A stretch of DNA of 64,000 nt from VFJQ01 sp044226525 (lineage in GTDB: Bacteria; Verrucomicrobiota; Verrucomicrobiia; Chthoniobacterales; Chthoniobacteraceae): positions 62,001 to 126,000 of the forward strand of contig JBGAGV010000016.1 of NCBI GenBank assembly GCA_044226525.1, written 5' to 3'. Below, one piece after another: positions 43,030 through 54,200 of this stretch. The translations under genes and the position numbers were made by a program. Within the stretch, counting starts at the first letter, position 1; every line of letters begins with the position of its first letter. Below the pieces are notes generated by a model, which was not told where the DNA came from, searched no databases, and worked only from the letters and a program-made list of their open reading frames with translations.

Positions 43030-45552
43030 ATGCTGGACCTTTACCAGGCCCGCCCTCGTTTTTATCGCCGTCCGTGGTTTCTCGCCACATTCACGCTCTT
43101 CTGCATCCTGCTGCTGGTCGGGGGGCTATGGGCGGTCGTGGAAAAATCCCGCTGGGAAGCCAAGGCCCGCGCCTTCGACTTCACCCGACTCGAGGAGATG
43201 GAGTCTGCGTCGCTCATTTTCGACCGCTCCGGCAACGTGCTCGGTCGCATCTTCGTCCAGAACCGCGATCAGGTCAGCGTCGATAACATTTCGCCCAATC
43301 TCCTCACGGCCGTCGTCGCCGCGGAGGACGCCCGTTTTTATAAGCACCACGGCTGGGACTGGTTCGGCATCCTGCGCGCGAGCATCACCAACTTCCGCAG
43401 CAAGAAAGCCAAGCAGGGCGCCAGCACGCTCACCCAGCAGCTCGCGCGCAATACCTTCCCTGCCCAGCTCCCGCCGAACGACCGCACCATTCAGCGCAAG
43501 GTCCTCGAAATTTTCGTCGCCCGCGAGATCGAGAACCGGCTGAGCAAACGCCAGATCCTCGAGCTTTACCTCAACCGCGTCTTCTTCGGGTCCGGCTTCT
43601 ACGGCGTGGAAGCCGCCTCACGCGGATACTTCGGCAAGCGCGCCAAGGACGTGAATCTCTCCGAAGCCGCCACCCTCGCCGGCCTGCTCAAGAGCCCAAG
43701 CAACCTCTCCCCATGGCGCAACCGCGCGGCGTGCATCGACGCTCGTAATTACGTGCTCCAGCGCGCGCTGGAGTTGGAGCTGATCTCCAAGGAAGAATAC
43801 GAGCGCACGCGGCAGGAAGATCTGAACATCAAGAACCGGCGTCCCATTCACCAGGACAGCTACGCCGCCGATCTCGTCGCCAGCCAGGTGGACAAGGTCG
43901 TCGGGCGCGACGCTGCCATGAGCGACGGCTACCGCATCTACACCACCATCGACGCCGACCTGCAAAAGCGCGCCGAACAGGCCTTGCGCGATGAGCTGAA
44001 TTCCGTCGAGCGCCACGAAGGCTTCGACGGACCGAAGTTTGCCGATTACGACGCGAAGTGGAAAGCGTGGTCCAAGAAACCGCCCGGACCGGATGGCGAA
44101 ATCGAGCCCATCGCCGGGCCCGAATATCTGCAAGGCTCCGTCGTGGTCCTCGACAATTCCAACGGCGGCATTCTTGCTCTCGTCGGCGGGCGCGACCCGG
44201 CACACAGCGATTTCAATCGCGCCCTGCTGGCGCGCCGTCCGTCCGGCACCGCTTTCAAACCCCTCGTTTACTCGACCGGATTCGAGAGCGGCCTCTTCCC
44301 CGGCACCGTGGTGAAGGACGAGGTGATGGATAATCGGCAGGTCATGATCGGTGGTCTCACCGGCATCCTCGGCGAGTGGGGTCCCGAACGGGCGGACAAC
44401 AAATACGAGGGCTCCATTTCGGCTCGTGAAGCGCTGGTGAAGTCTAAAAATGCCGCGTCGGTGCGCTTTGGGATGATGCTCGGCAAAGATCTGAAGGATT
44501 CCCTCTCCCGCGTGGGCACAGTCGCGAAAGCCGCCGGCATCGACAGCCCGCTGCGCCAATTCCCCTCCACCTTCCTCGGGTCCAGCGAAGTCACGCTGAT
44601 GGAAATGACGCTGGCCAATACGATCTTCGCCAGCGGCGGCGTGCGGCCGAAGAAACCGTGGATCATCGCCAAGATCGAGGACAAGGACGGCCAGACCATT
44701 TATCAGGCGAAGCCGGAACTCGTCCGCGTCCTGCGTCCGACTACCGCTTACGAGGTCCATACCTGCCTCGCCGATTCGCTCGAACGTGGCACCGCCGACC
44801 GCACCTTCACCGATCTCGGCGTGAAGAAGTTCGCCCTCGGCGGCAAAACCGGCACCGCTTACAATTTCACCGACGTCTGGTTCCTCGGCTATTCCAGCGC
44901 GGTGACCTGCGGCGTGTGGGTGGGATACGACAAGCCTCATCCGATCTACCGCGGCGCCTTCAGCCGCGACATCGCTCTGCCCGTCTGGGCGCAGGTGATG
45001 CAGGCCACGTTCCCGAATTATCGACCCGGTGAAATCGCGCGTCCGGCGGGATTGAAGAACATCGAAATCTGCGCCTCGAGCGGCCTGCTCGCTACACCCA
45101 AGTGTGTCGAGACGCTGCAAAACGCAGAGACCGGCGAACAAGTGGAACGCCGCACCACCTACTTCGAAATGGCGACCGAGGAGCAGACGCCCAAAGACGC
45201 CTGCGACATTCACGGCGGAGGCATTCGCTCCAACGTCCGCAGCGTTGCCGCCGGCGAATGGCCCCGCGCCGCTCTTGCTGTGGACCTCTCGGCGCACACC
45301 GCTGTCACCATGCAGGCCCCGACCGTCATCGGCGACGTCGATCCCTACAATTCCACCCTCGCGCTCAACAACGCTGCCGCTTTCAAGGCCCTCGCTGGCC
45401 AGGTCGCCCCGATGGACAACTCCGCGCAAGTTCCTCCGCCCGCCGACCCCAGCGGTCCCGAGATTCGCCGCGCCGAACCCGTTCACGCCGCCGAAAATCT
45501 CGGTCCCGAAGTCCCGATCAAACTCGCCCCGCCGAAGCCGATCGATTTTTAG
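43030..45552 (+). CDS. Bifunctional penicillin-binding protein (glycosyltransferase 51 plus transpeptidase)
   Basis: An 840-residue class A PBP, anchored by a transmembrane segment (about 17-37). The glycosyltransferase has AEDARFYKHHG (catalytic E99), GASTLTQQLARN, RKVLEIFVAREIE and KRQILELYLNRVFFG. The transpeptidase has SKN in VKSKNAAS and the KTG box in GGKTGTAYNF, but the first motif reads RPSGTAFKPL: at the usual SxxK serine position there is Thr407 (codon ACC at 44248-44250). A long low-complexity C-terminal tail (about 760-840) is proline- and alanine-rich. An alternative GTG start lies seven codons upstream. Confidence 0.88.
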   Translation: MLDLYQARPRFYRRPWFLATFTLFCILLLVGGLWAVVEKSRWEAKARAFDFTRLEEMESASLIFDRSGNVLGRIFVQNRDQVSVDNISPNLLTAVVAAEDARFYKHHGWDWFGILRASITNFRSKKAKQGASTLTQQLARNTFPAQLPPNDRTIQRKVLEIFVAREIENRLSKRQILELYLNRVFFGSGFYGVEAASRGYFGKRAKDVNLSEAATLAGLLKSPSNLSPWRNRAACIDARNYVLQRALELELISKEEYERTRQEDLNIKNRRPIHQDSYAADLVASQVDKVVGRDAAMSDGYRIYTTIDADLQKRAEQALRDELNSVERHEGFDGPKFADYDAKWKAWSKKPPGPDGEIEPIAGPEYLQGSVVVLDNSNGGILALVGGRDPAHSDFNRALLARRPSGTAFKPLVYSTGFESGLFPGTVVKDEVMDNRQVMIGGLTGILGEWGPERADNKYEGSISAREALVKSKNAASVRFGMMLGKDLKDSLSRVGTVAKAAGIDSPLRQFPSTFLGSSEVTLMEMTLANTIFASGGVRPKKPWIIAKIEDKDGQTIYQAKPELVRVLRPTTAYEVHTCLADSLERGTADRTFTDLGVKKFALGGKTGTAYNFTDVWFLGYSSAVTCGVWVGYDKPHPIYRGAFSRDIALPVWAQVMQATFPNYRPGEIARPAGLKNIEICASSGLLATPKCVETLQNAETGEQVERRTTYFEMATEEQTPKDACDIHGGGIRSNVRSVAAGEWPRAALAVDLSAHTAVTMQAPTVIGDVDPYNSTLALNNAAAFKALAGQVAPMDNSAQVPPPADPSGPEIRRAEPVHAAENLGPEVPIKLAPPKPIDF

Positions 45553-45661
45553 CAAGAGCGGTTGGGGTTCAGGTCTCCCGCGACCGTAGCGGCACTCAAA
45601 ACATGATCGTGTCGCTCGCCACGCCGTCAAAGACCGTGCACGCTCGCGGCTTCACTCACCA

Positions 45662-46948
45662 ATGAAGCATCCCCTTTCCTGCCTTGCTCCCCTGCTCCTC
45701 GCCGCTCGCGTCTTTGCCGCCGATGACTTCCCTCTCGTTCCGGCAGAGGAAGTTCATGCTCGCGCCGGACTGCCGAATTTCTTTGCCAAGGCAGCCCAAC
45801 CCGGCGCTCAACTCAAGGTCGGGTATCTCGGCGGATCGATCACCGCGCAGAACGGCTGGCGGGTGAAATCGCTCGCGCATCTGCGCACGATGTTTCCGAA
45901 TGCGAAGCTCGACGAAATCAACGCGGCCATCGGTGGCACGGGGTCGGACCTTGGCGTCTTTCGCGTGAAGCAGGACGTGCTCGACCAGCAGCCGGATTTG
46001 CTCTTCGTCGAATTCGCCGTAAACGACGGCGGCGCTGATCCGAAACAGATTTTTCGCTGTATGGAAGGCATCGTGCGGCAGACGTGGGGCGCCCGGCCGG
46101 AGTGCGACATTTGCTTCGTTTATACCATCACCGAAGCGCTCGTCGGACCGATGCTGGATGGCAAATATCAGCGTTCGGCCAGCGCGATGGAAAAGGTCGC
46201 GGAACACTATGGCATTCCGTCCATCCACATGGGCATGGAAGTCGCGAAGCTGGCCAGGGAAGGCAAACTCATCTGGCGCGGCAAATTGCCCAAGACCGAT
46301 GAGGAAAAGGCAGCAGTTGGCGACAAGTTCGTCTTCGCGCCCGATAGCGTGCATCCGCATCCGGAGACGGGTCACGAGCTTTACCTCGCCGCGATCACCC
46401 GTTCACTCGGGCCAATCCGCGCGGCGTCGGGGAAAGTGGGTGCGCATTCGCTCGGCGCGCCCCTCGTGGCAGACAATTACGAAAACGCCAAACTGCTCCC
46501 CATCAGCCAGGCGACGCTCTCCGCCGGGTTCACCAAGCTCGATCCGGCAACGGATTCGATGGCGAAGACCTTCACCCGGCTCAAGGAACTCCAGCGCGCC
46601 GCCCAGCCCGGGGAAACGATCACCTTCAAGTTCAAGGGCACCCGCGCGGCGATCTACGATCTGGTCGGCCCAGACTGCGGGCAGGTCATCGTCACGCTCG
46701 ACAACAATCCACCGAAGATCGTCCCGCGCTTCGACGCCTACTGCACCTATCATCGCCTCGCCACGCTCATGCTCGGCAGCGAATTGCCAGATCAGGAACA
46801 CACGGTGAAGATCGAGATTCATCCCGACCAGCCCGACAAGGCGAGCATTCTCGCGAAGAACAAAAACGTCATCGACAAACCCGAGCGCTTCAACGGCACC
46901 GCCATCTATCCCGGCGCCATTCTGCTCCTGGGCGATCTGGTGAAATGA
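45662..46948 (+). CDS. Secreted SGNH/GDSL hydrolase
   Basis: A 428-residue exported esterase-like protein (signal peptide about 1-19). Block I is GYLGGSIT with S59 as likely nucleophile, block III is EFAVNDGG with its asparagine, and block V is DSVHPHPETGH with the aspartate and histidine. About 180 residues after the hydrolase domain form a beta-rich C-terminal module (GETITFKFKGTRAAIYDLVG). It probably removes acetyl or similar groups from glycans. It opens the plus-strand degradation locus, 109 bases after the PBP gene. Confidence 0.82.
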   Translation: MKHPLSCLAPLLLAARVFAADDFPLVPAEEVHARAGLPNFFAKAAQPGAQLKVGYLGGSITAQNGWRVKSLAHLRTMFPNAKLDEINAAIGGTGSDLGVFRVKQDVLDQQPDLLFVEFAVNDGGADPKQIFRCMEGIVRQTWGARPECDICFVYTITEALVGPMLDGKYQRSASAMEKVAEHYGIPSIHMGMEVAKLAREGKLIWRGKLPKTDEEKAAVGDKFVFAPDSVHPHPETGHELYLAAITRSLGPIRAASGKVGAHSLGAPLVADNYENAKLLPISQATLSAGFTKLDPATDSMAKTFTRLKELQRAAQPGETITFKFKGTRAAIYDLVGPDCGQVIVTLDNNPPKIVPRFDAYCTYHRLATLMLGSELPDQEHTVKIEIHPDQPDKASILAKNKNVIDKPERFNGTAIYPGAILLLGDLVK

Positions 46949-47041
46949 TGATCGCCTCCCGCGGCCACCCGTCTCGATCGCCGTCCATTCGGGCTGGTAA
47001 AATTCTCCGATAGCTCGCTCACTCTGCGTATTCTTCCCGCC

Positions 47042-48004
47042 ATGCTCCCACGCACCCTCCCGCTCCTTTTCCTCGCCACCACGATCTACGCCGCCGACCC
47101 GGCCGCAGCCCCCGCACCGGCGGCCAAACCCACGCCGGTGCCCGGCCCCGCTCCGACGCTCGCGAATGTGAAATACGGCGATCACGAGCGGCAGGTGCTC
47201 GATTTCTACAAGGCGGAATCCGACAAACCCACCCCGCTCCTCTTCTTCATCCACGGCGGCGGCTGGGTCGCGGGCGATAAGAAAAATCCCGGCAGCCTCA
47301 AGGCCTGCCTCGCCAACGGCATTTCGGTCGTGTCGATCAACTACCGCTATTCGTGGCAGGCGCAGATCGCCGGCGTGAAGCCCCCTGTCGATGCTCCGTT
47401 GAAGGATGCCGCTCGCGCGCTGCAGTTTGTCCGCAGTAAGGCGAAGGAATGGAATATCGACAAAAAGCGCATCGGCGCGAGCGGCGGCTCGGCGGGCGCG
47501 TGCAGCTCGCTGTGGCTCGCCTTCCACCCCGATCTCGCCGATCCGAAGAGCCGCGATCCGATTGCGCACGAATCCACCCGCCTTTGGTGCGCCGCCGTGA
47601 ATGGCGCTCAGACTTCGCTCGACCCGAAACAGCTCAAGGAATGGACACCGAACAGCCGCTATGGCGGCCACGCTTTCGGTTTCATGGACCCGAACGACAC
47701 CAAAACCCGCGACACCCGTTTCGCCGAGTTTCTCTCGCACCGCGACGAATTGCTCCCGCTCATCAAGGAATACTCGCCCTACGAACTCGTCTCGAAGGAC
47801 GACCCCGGCGTGTATCTCTACTACAGCGCCGCCCCCGGCATCGGCCAGGAGCAGAAAGATCCCACGCACACGTCGAACTACGGCGTGAAGCTCCAGGAGC
47901 ATTGCAAAGAGATCGGCGTCGAGTGCGAGCTCGTCTATCCCGGCGCCCCCGACGTGAAGCACAAGAGCATCGACGACTACCTCGTTCAGACGCTGAAGAA
48001 ATAG
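47042..48004 (+). CDS. Secreted alpha/beta hydrolase, BD-FAE-like esterase
   Basis: A 320-residue exported alpha/beta hydrolase (signal peptide about 1-18, then a proline/alanine-rich linker to about 40). The oxyanion-hole motif is HGGGW (71-75), the nucleophile elbow is GGSAG with S150, and DVKHKSIDD near the C-terminus carries the candidate histidine. This set matches esterase/lipase families of the BD-FAE or HSL type acting on esterified glycans. It follows the SGNH gene by 93 bases and precedes the cytochrome-type genes by 125. Confidence 0.83.
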   Translation: MLPRTLPLLFLATTIYAADPAAAPAPAAKPTPVPGPAPTLANVKYGDHERQVLDFYKAESDKPTPLLFFIHGGGWVAGDKKNPGSLKACLANGISVVSINYRYSWQAQIAGVKPPVDAPLKDAARALQFVRSKAKEWNIDKKRIGASGGSAGACSSLWLAFHPDLADPKSRDPIAHESTRLWCAAVNGAQTSLDPKQLKEWTPNSRYGGHAFGFMDPNDTKTRDTRFAEFLSHRDELLPLIKEYSPYELVSKDDPGVYLYYSAAPGIGQEQKDPTHTSNYGVKLQEHCKEIGVECELVYPGAPDVKHKSIDDYLVQTLKK

Positions 48005-48005
48005 C

Positions 48006-48020
48006 GTAGCTCGGCTCTCC
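48006..48020 (+). repeat. Partial copy of the palindromic repeat
   Basis: GTAGCTCGGCTCTCC here matches the first 15 bases of the left arm of the palindrome at 54335. It begins one base after the stop of the esterase gene, as the 54335 copy begins two bases after its upstream stop. The right arm is missing. Both occupy the same kind of position, just after a coding end. Confidence 0.5.
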
Positions 48021-48129
48021 GCGCCGGGATTCTCTTCGCATTTTGTGGCCGGCTCGGCCTCGATGATGCGCGCCATGAGAGCAGTATCGGACAAATCGTC
48101 CGCGCATTGATTCTGCGCGCGGCTGGGTG

Positions 48130-51100
48130 ATGCTGAATGCTTTCATGTTCCGCCATCTCCCCATCGCCCTTCTCGCCCTCACCGCGCCGTCGTTTGCCGA
48201 CACGCCCGTGCCTGCCGATCACGCCGACCGGATGACCCGCGGCACGGAGATGTTCAAGAAGGACATCGCCCCGCTCCTCAAAGAGCACTGCGTGAAGTGC
48301 CACGGCGGCGACAAGACGAAGGGCGACTTCGATCTCGCCACTCGCGAAGGGTTGATCAAAGGCGGCAAGGAAGGCGTGGCGGTGGTGCCGTTCGATGCCG
48401 GCAAAAGCTGGATGATGAAACTCATCCGCCACGACGACGACCCCGCGATGCCGGACAACAAGCCCAAGCTCCCGGACGAAGCGATTGCGAAGATCGCCGC
48501 CTGGATCGACCACGGCGCGCCCTACGACGGCCCGCTCGTGGAAGGCAAGCAGCCGCCGCGCGACCGCTCGGTGGTGTCGGAGGAAGATCGGAAGTGGTGG
48601 GCGTTTCAACCACTGGCGAAGGTCGAGACACCAGCCGCTGGAAACCCGATCGACGCTTTCCTGCTCAAAGCCGCTGCCGCAAAGAAACTCACGCTCAATC
48701 CACCCGCCGACGCACGCACGCTCGTTCGTCGCGCCTACCTCGATCTCACCGGCCTGCCACCCTCCGCGGAAGATATCGCGTCCCATTCATCCCCTTCCTC
48801 CCAGACATCCTACGAAAGTCTCATTGACCAGCTCCTCGCCTCCTCCGCTTTCGGCGAACGTTGGGCGCGCCACTGGCTCGATGTCGCACGCTTCGCGGAG
48901 TCGAGCGGCTTTGAGCACGACTACGACCGCCCAAACGCCTACCACTACCGCGATTTCGTCATCAAGGCGCTGAACAGCGACATGCCCTACGACCAGTTCG
49001 TGCGCTGGCAGCTCGCGGGCGATGAATTTGCTCCCGGCGATCCACTCGCGCTGATGGCCACCGGCTTCCTCGGGGCAGGCGTGTTCCCCACGCAGATCAC
49101 GGCCAACGAAGTGGAGCGCACCCGCTACGATGCGCTCGACGACATGCTTTCGACCACAGGCAGCGCCTTCCTCGGCCTCACCGTCGGCTGCGCGCGGTGC
49201 CACGATCACAAATACGATCCCATCCCAACCGCGGACTATTACCGGATGCTCAGCACCTTCACCACCACGGTGCGGAGCAACATCGACGTCGAGCTCGATT
49301 CCGAGAAAACGAAGACCGCACAAGCGATATGGGCCGCGCAGCGCGACACCCTTCGCGGCGAACTCACGAAGACCGAGGAAACCCTCCACACCGCTTTCGA
49401 AGCCTGGCTGGGCACCGGCCTCAAGGACAACGCCGCCGACTGGACCTTGCTGGAACCGAGCGACCTCAAGTCGAACGCGAAAGCGAAGTTCAAACAGCAG
49501 GCCGATGGATCGTTCCTCGTCGAAGGCGAGAACGGAGCCTGGGACACCTACACGATTACCGCACCGCTCACGCAATCGCGCCTCACCGCGTTGCGCGTCG
49601 AAGCGCTCACCGATCCGTCGTTGAAACGCAAAGGCCCCGGCCGCGCGAGCAATGGCAACTTCGCCCTCGGCAAAATCGAAGTGAGCGTCGCTCCGCCCGA
49701 AGGCGTGAAAGGCGAAGCGGTGGACGTAAAAATCGCACGCGCTTTTGCCGACTTCGAGCAGAACCACGGCAACCTCTCCGTCGCTGCGTCGCTCGACATG
49801 GACAGCAGTTCCGGCTGGGCCGTCGATGGACAGATCGGCAAGGACCACGCCGCGGTTTTTGTCTTCGCCTCACCGATCGAAGCGCAGCCCAACGCCCGGC
49901 TCATCATCAAGCTCAACTTCACCGTCAACGCGCAGCACAACATCGGCCGCCCGCGTTTCGCCATCACCGGCGCGGCCCAGCCGCAACTCGAAGGCGGCGC
50001 CGTTTCGGCACCCATTGCTGCCGCCATGCAGCACGCGCGCATCGGCGCGAAGCTCAGCGCCGAGGAACACAGCACGCTCTTCGACTGGTGGAAACAGCGC
50101 GACAAAACCTGGCTCGCCGCGCACCAGAAACTCGCCGATCACGAAGCGAAAGAGCCGAACGGCAAGACGACGGTGCTCGTGTGCGCGGAGGGTTATCCGC
50201 CCCTGGTCATGCACTCGCAAGGCGCGCCGTTCCTCGAACAAACGCACCTTCTCAAGCGCGGTGATGTAAACCAGAAAACGGAAGTCGCCACGCAGAGCTT
50301 CCTGCAAGTGCTGATGCGCGGCGATGCCAGGCAATGGCAATGGTCTCCGCCACCCGGCGCCAAATACACCGGCCGCCGCCGTTCGCTGGCCAACTGGCTC
50401 ACCGATGTCGATCACGGAGCTGGCACGCTCCTCGCTCGTGTCGCGGTGAATCGGCTCTGGCAGCATCACTTCGGTCGCGGCCTTGTCTCGACGCCGAACG
50501 ACTTCGGCAAGACCGGCGCGCAGCCGTCCAATCCCGAATTACTCGACTGGCTCGCCGGGGAACTCATCCGCAACAGCTGGCGCCTCAAGCCGATCCATCG
50601 GCTCATCATGACCAGTGCCGCGTATCAGCAGAGCGATGCCACCGACGCCGCCAAGCTCGCCGCCGACCCCGATAATCTGCTCTTTCTCCGCCGCACGCCG
50701 CAGCGCCTCGAAGCCGAAGCGATGCGCGACAGCATTCTCGCCGTGTCCGGCTTGCTCGACCGCACCATGTTCGGCTCCGGCACGCTCGATGAAAACAGCA
50801 AACGCCGCAGCATTTACTTCACCATCAAGCGCAGCCGACTGCTCAACTCGATGGTCGTCTTCGACGCGCCGGAACCCCTCGTGAGCCAGGGATCTCGCCC
50901 GACGACTACCGTGGCACCACAAGCACTGCTGCTGATGAACAGCGCTCAGGTTCGTTCGTGGGCCGAAGCTCTCGCGCAACGGCTTCAAGGCGATGCAAAG
51001 TCCGACGCGCTCACCCTCGCGCAGAAGGCTTACTCGCTCGCGCTCGCCCGCCCGCCCAGCGCCGCCGAGGCGCAGGACGCCACCACTTTCATCCAGCACG

Positions 51101-51207
51101 GCATCACCACCTACACGCAGGCAGGCAAAGAAAACGCCGCCACCCTCGCCGTGGCCGATCTCTGCCAGGTGCTCTTCGGCCTGAACGAATTCGCTTACCT
51201 CCCATGA
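48130..51207 (+). CDS. Planctomycete-type cytochrome protein (PSCyt/DUF1549/DUF1553, PSD1 type) 1
   Basis: A 1025-residue exported protein (signal peptide within about 1-23). C54-V-K-C-H58 in the N-terminal third is a c-type heme motif followed by a cytochrome-like region; a second CxxCH, C354-A-R-C-H358, sits in GCARCHDHKYDPI of the DUF1549 region. The C-terminal part has the DUF1553 pattern (NRLWQHHFGRGLV, TPNDFGKTGAQPSNPELLDW). The family is abundant in Planctomycetes and Verrucomicrobia and poorly characterised. The start could be the ATG at 48130 or 48145. It overlaps the next gene by four bases. Confidence 0.88.
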   Translation: MLNAFMFRHLPIALLALTAPSFADTPVPADHADRMTRGTEMFKKDIAPLLKEHCVKCHGGDKTKGDFDLATREGLIKGGKEGVAVVPFDAGKSWMMKLIRHDDDPAMPDNKPKLPDEAIAKIAAWIDHGAPYDGPLVEGKQPPRDRSVVSEEDRKWWAFQPLAKVETPAAGNPIDAFLLKAAAAKKLTLNPPADARTLVRRAYLDLTGLPPSAEDIASHSSPSSQTSYESLIDQLLASSAFGERWARHWLDVARFAESSGFEHDYDRPNAYHYRDFVIKALNSDMPYDQFVRWQLAGDEFAPGDPLALMATGFLGAGVFPTQITANEVERTRYDALDDMLSTTGSAFLGLTVGCARCHDHKYDPIPTADYYRMLSTFTTTVRSNIDVELDSEKTKTAQAIWAAQRDTLRGELTKTEETLHTAFEAWLGTGLKDNAADWTLLEPSDLKSNAKAKFKQQADGSFLVEGENGAWDTYTITAPLTQSRLTALRVEALTDPSLKRKGPGRASNGNFALGKIEVSVAPPEGVKGEAVDVKIARAFADFEQNHGNLSVAASLDMDSSSGWAVDGQIGKDHAAVFVFASPIEAQPNARLIIKLNFTVNAQHNIGRPRFAITGAAQPQLEGGAVSAPIAAAMQHARIGAKLSAEEHSTLFDWWKQRDKTWLAAHQKLADHEAKEPNGKTTVLVCAEGYPPLVMHSQGAPFLEQTHLLKRGDVNQKTEVATQSFLQVLMRGDARQWQWSPPPGAKYTGRRRSLANWLTDVDHGAGTLLARVAVNRLWQHHFGRGLVSTPNDFGKTGAQPSNPELLDWLAGELIRNSWRLKPIHRLIMTSAAYQQSDATDAAKLAADPDNLLFLRRTPQRLEAEAMRDSILAVSGLLDRTMFGSGTLDENSKRRSIYFTIKRSRLLNSMVVFDAPEPLVSQGSRPTTTVAPQALLLMNSAQVRSWAEALAQRLQGDAKSDALTLAQKAYSLALARPPSAAEAQDATTFIQHGITTYTQAGKENAATLAVADLCQVLFGLNEFAYLP

Positions 51208-54200
51208 CGGTCCTGAAAACTTCCCTCCTCACCTTGCTCGCTGCCGCCGCGCCTGCGCTCGCGGGGACGGTTTCCTTCAATCGCGACATCCGCCCGATTT
51301 TCTCAGACACCTGCTTCCAGTGCCACGGACCCGATGAAGCCAAACGCAAAGCCGGGCTCCGGCTCGACGTGCGCGATAATGCGGTGAAAGCCGCCGAGTC
51401 GGGCGCCATCGCCATTATCCCGGGCAAACCAGACGAGAGCGAAGTCATCAAGCGCCTCACGACGAAGGACGCGGACGACCTGATGCCGCCCACAAAGCTG
51501 CACAAGGAGCTGAAACCCGCGCAGATCGAGACGGTGCGAAAGTGGATCGCCGAGGGCGCGGAATACCAAGGTCACTGGGCTTTCATTAAACCGGAGCGTC
51601 CGCCGATGCCTGCGGCCCATGGCGCGCGCATCGTGAATCCCATCGACAACTTTATCGCCGCGCGGCTCGCGGCCGAAGGGCTGAAACAATCGCCCGAAGC
51701 CGACCGCCCGACGTTGATTCGGCGGGCAGCCCTCGATCTCACCGGCATCCCGCCGACGCCGCAGGAAGTGGAAGCGTTCGTTTCCGATCAGGCACCGAAC
51801 GCCTATGAAAAGGTCGTGGACCGCCTGCTCGCCTCCCCGCGCTATGGCGAACGGATGGCGCAGCAGTGGCTCGACTTCGCGCGCTACGCGGACTCGAACG
51901 GCTTTCAATCCGATACCTCGCGGCAGATGTGGCCGTGGCGAGATTGGGTGATCAACGCCTACAACCGCAACGAACCGTTCGATCAGTTCACCATCGACCA
52001 GCTCGCAGGCGATCTCCAACCAAACGCCACACGCGATCAGATCGTCGCCACCGGCTTCAATCGCAATCACCGGCTCAACGGCGAAGGCGGGCGCATCGTG
52101 GAGGAATGGTTTGCGGAAACGGTGATCGACCGTGTCGAAACCACCGGCCTCACATGGCTCGCGCTCACGCTGAACTGCTGCCGCTGCCACGACCACAAAT
52201 ACGACCCGATCACGCAGAAGGAATTCTATTCGCTCTTCGCCTACTTCAATTCCAACGACGAAAATGGCGTGCTCGACGACTTCGGCGGCGCAGGTTCGAC
52301 GCGGCGCGGCGGCAACTCCCGCCCCGTGCTGCCGCTTACCACCCCCGAGCAGGACGCGCAGATCGCGAAGCAGGAAAAAACCATCGCCGACGCCACCGCA
52401 CGCGTGACTGCCGCGGGCAAGGAAATGGCCGCGGCCCAGGCCGATTGGGAGCCGAAATTCCGGAAACAGATCAGCGAGAATTTCAAAGCGTGGACGATAC
52501 TCGAACCGAAGGAAGTGCGCAGCGATGGCGGCGCCATTTTCGTCCGGCAGGACGACGGCTCCTGGCTCGCCACCGGCACGACTCCGCCCTTCGACCACTA
52601 TCTCTTCACCGCGCCCATCGCGGCGGGAACGTTCAGCGGATTGCTGCTCGAGGCGCTGCCCGACCCCTCGCTGCCGAACAAAAGCCTCGGCCGCAATTCA
52701 AACGGCAACTTCGTGCTCACCGACGTGATTGCCGAGATCAACGCTCCCGGGTTAGAGAAACCGCTCGCCGCCAACTTCACCCGCGCCGAGGCGGACTATT
52801 CGCAAAAGGGCTACGAAGTCGGCCTCATCGTCGGGGAAAAGACCAAACGAAAACGCGGCGAGAAGAAGCGTCAGGGCTGGGCCATCGACGGCAACACGAA
52901 GCGCGACCCTCGCAAGGCGATGTTCGTCACCTCCGCGCCGCTCACCGTGCCGGAGAATGCCACGATCAGCGTCTCGCTACGCCACGACGCGATCGCCAAT
53001 CACAGCATCGGCCGTTTCCGCCTTTCCGCCACTTCGCTGCCGCCCGCCGCCGTGAAACTCGACGGCGGAAAAGTTCCGCCCTCCATCATCGCCACACTCA
53101 ATCTCGCGCCCGAGAAACGCACCCCAGCCCAGCGCACCGAACTCGCCAAGTTCTATCGCGAGAACACCGACAACCCAGTCAAACGCGCCGAAGCCGCGCT
53201 CGCCGCCGCGAACAAGGCGCTCGATGACATTTACGCGAAGGTGCAGACGACGATGATCTTCAAGGAAATCGCCCAGCCGCGCGAGGCACACGTGCTCAAA
53301 CGCGGCGAATACGACAAACTCGGCGACGCGGTGCCGCGCGTGCTGCCCGCCGTCTTCCCACCGCTCCCTGCCGGCGCTCCAAACAACCGACTCGGCTTCG
53401 CCCAATGGCTGGTGAGCGGCGAGCACCCGCTCACCGCACGCGTGTGGGTGAACCGCGCCTGGGAAAAGTTCTTCGGCACCGGCCTGGTGAAGACGACGGA
53501 AAATCTCGGATCGCAATCGGAATGGCCGAGCCATCCCGAGTTGCTCGACTGGCTCGCGACGGAATTCGTGCGGCTGAAGTGGGACATGAAAGCGATGCAG
53601 AAGGTGATCCTGATGAGCGCGACCTATCGGCAATCGTCGCGGGTCATGCCGGAGCATCTCGCAAAGGATCCGGAAAACCGGCTCCTCGCCCGCGCCCCGC
53701 GGCTACGTCTGCCGGCGGAGACTTTACGCGATCAGGCGCTCGCGATCAGCGGACTCCTGGTCGAAAAAATCGGCGGCCCCAGCGTGCGGCCTTACATGCC
53801 CGACGGCGTGTGGGACGAGACGAGCAAATACGGCGACATGCGCGGTTACAAAGCAGACACCGGCGATGCCCTCTACCGCCGCACGCTCTACACCATCTGG
53901 AAGCGCACCGCCGCGCCGCCGAGCATGCTGATGTTCGACTCACCCAGCCGCGAAATCTGCACCGTGAAACGCTCGCGCACGAACACGCCGCTCCAGGCCC
54001 TCTCGCTGCTGAACGAAATCACCTACGTCGAAGCTGCCCGCGCCTTCGCGCAGCGAATGATCGCCGAAGGCGGCACGACGACCGAGCAGCGCATTTCCTG
54101 GGCTTTCGAGCGCGCCACCGGTCGCCAGCCGACGAACGATGAAGTGAAAGTCCTCGCCACCGGCCTGAACCAACGCCTCGCCAGATACGGGCAACAAACC

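Noticed and set aside
46403..48094. A 563-codon open frame on the minus strand across the SGNH and esterase genes
   Set aside because: It covers two well-supported plus-strand genes and has no recognisable features.
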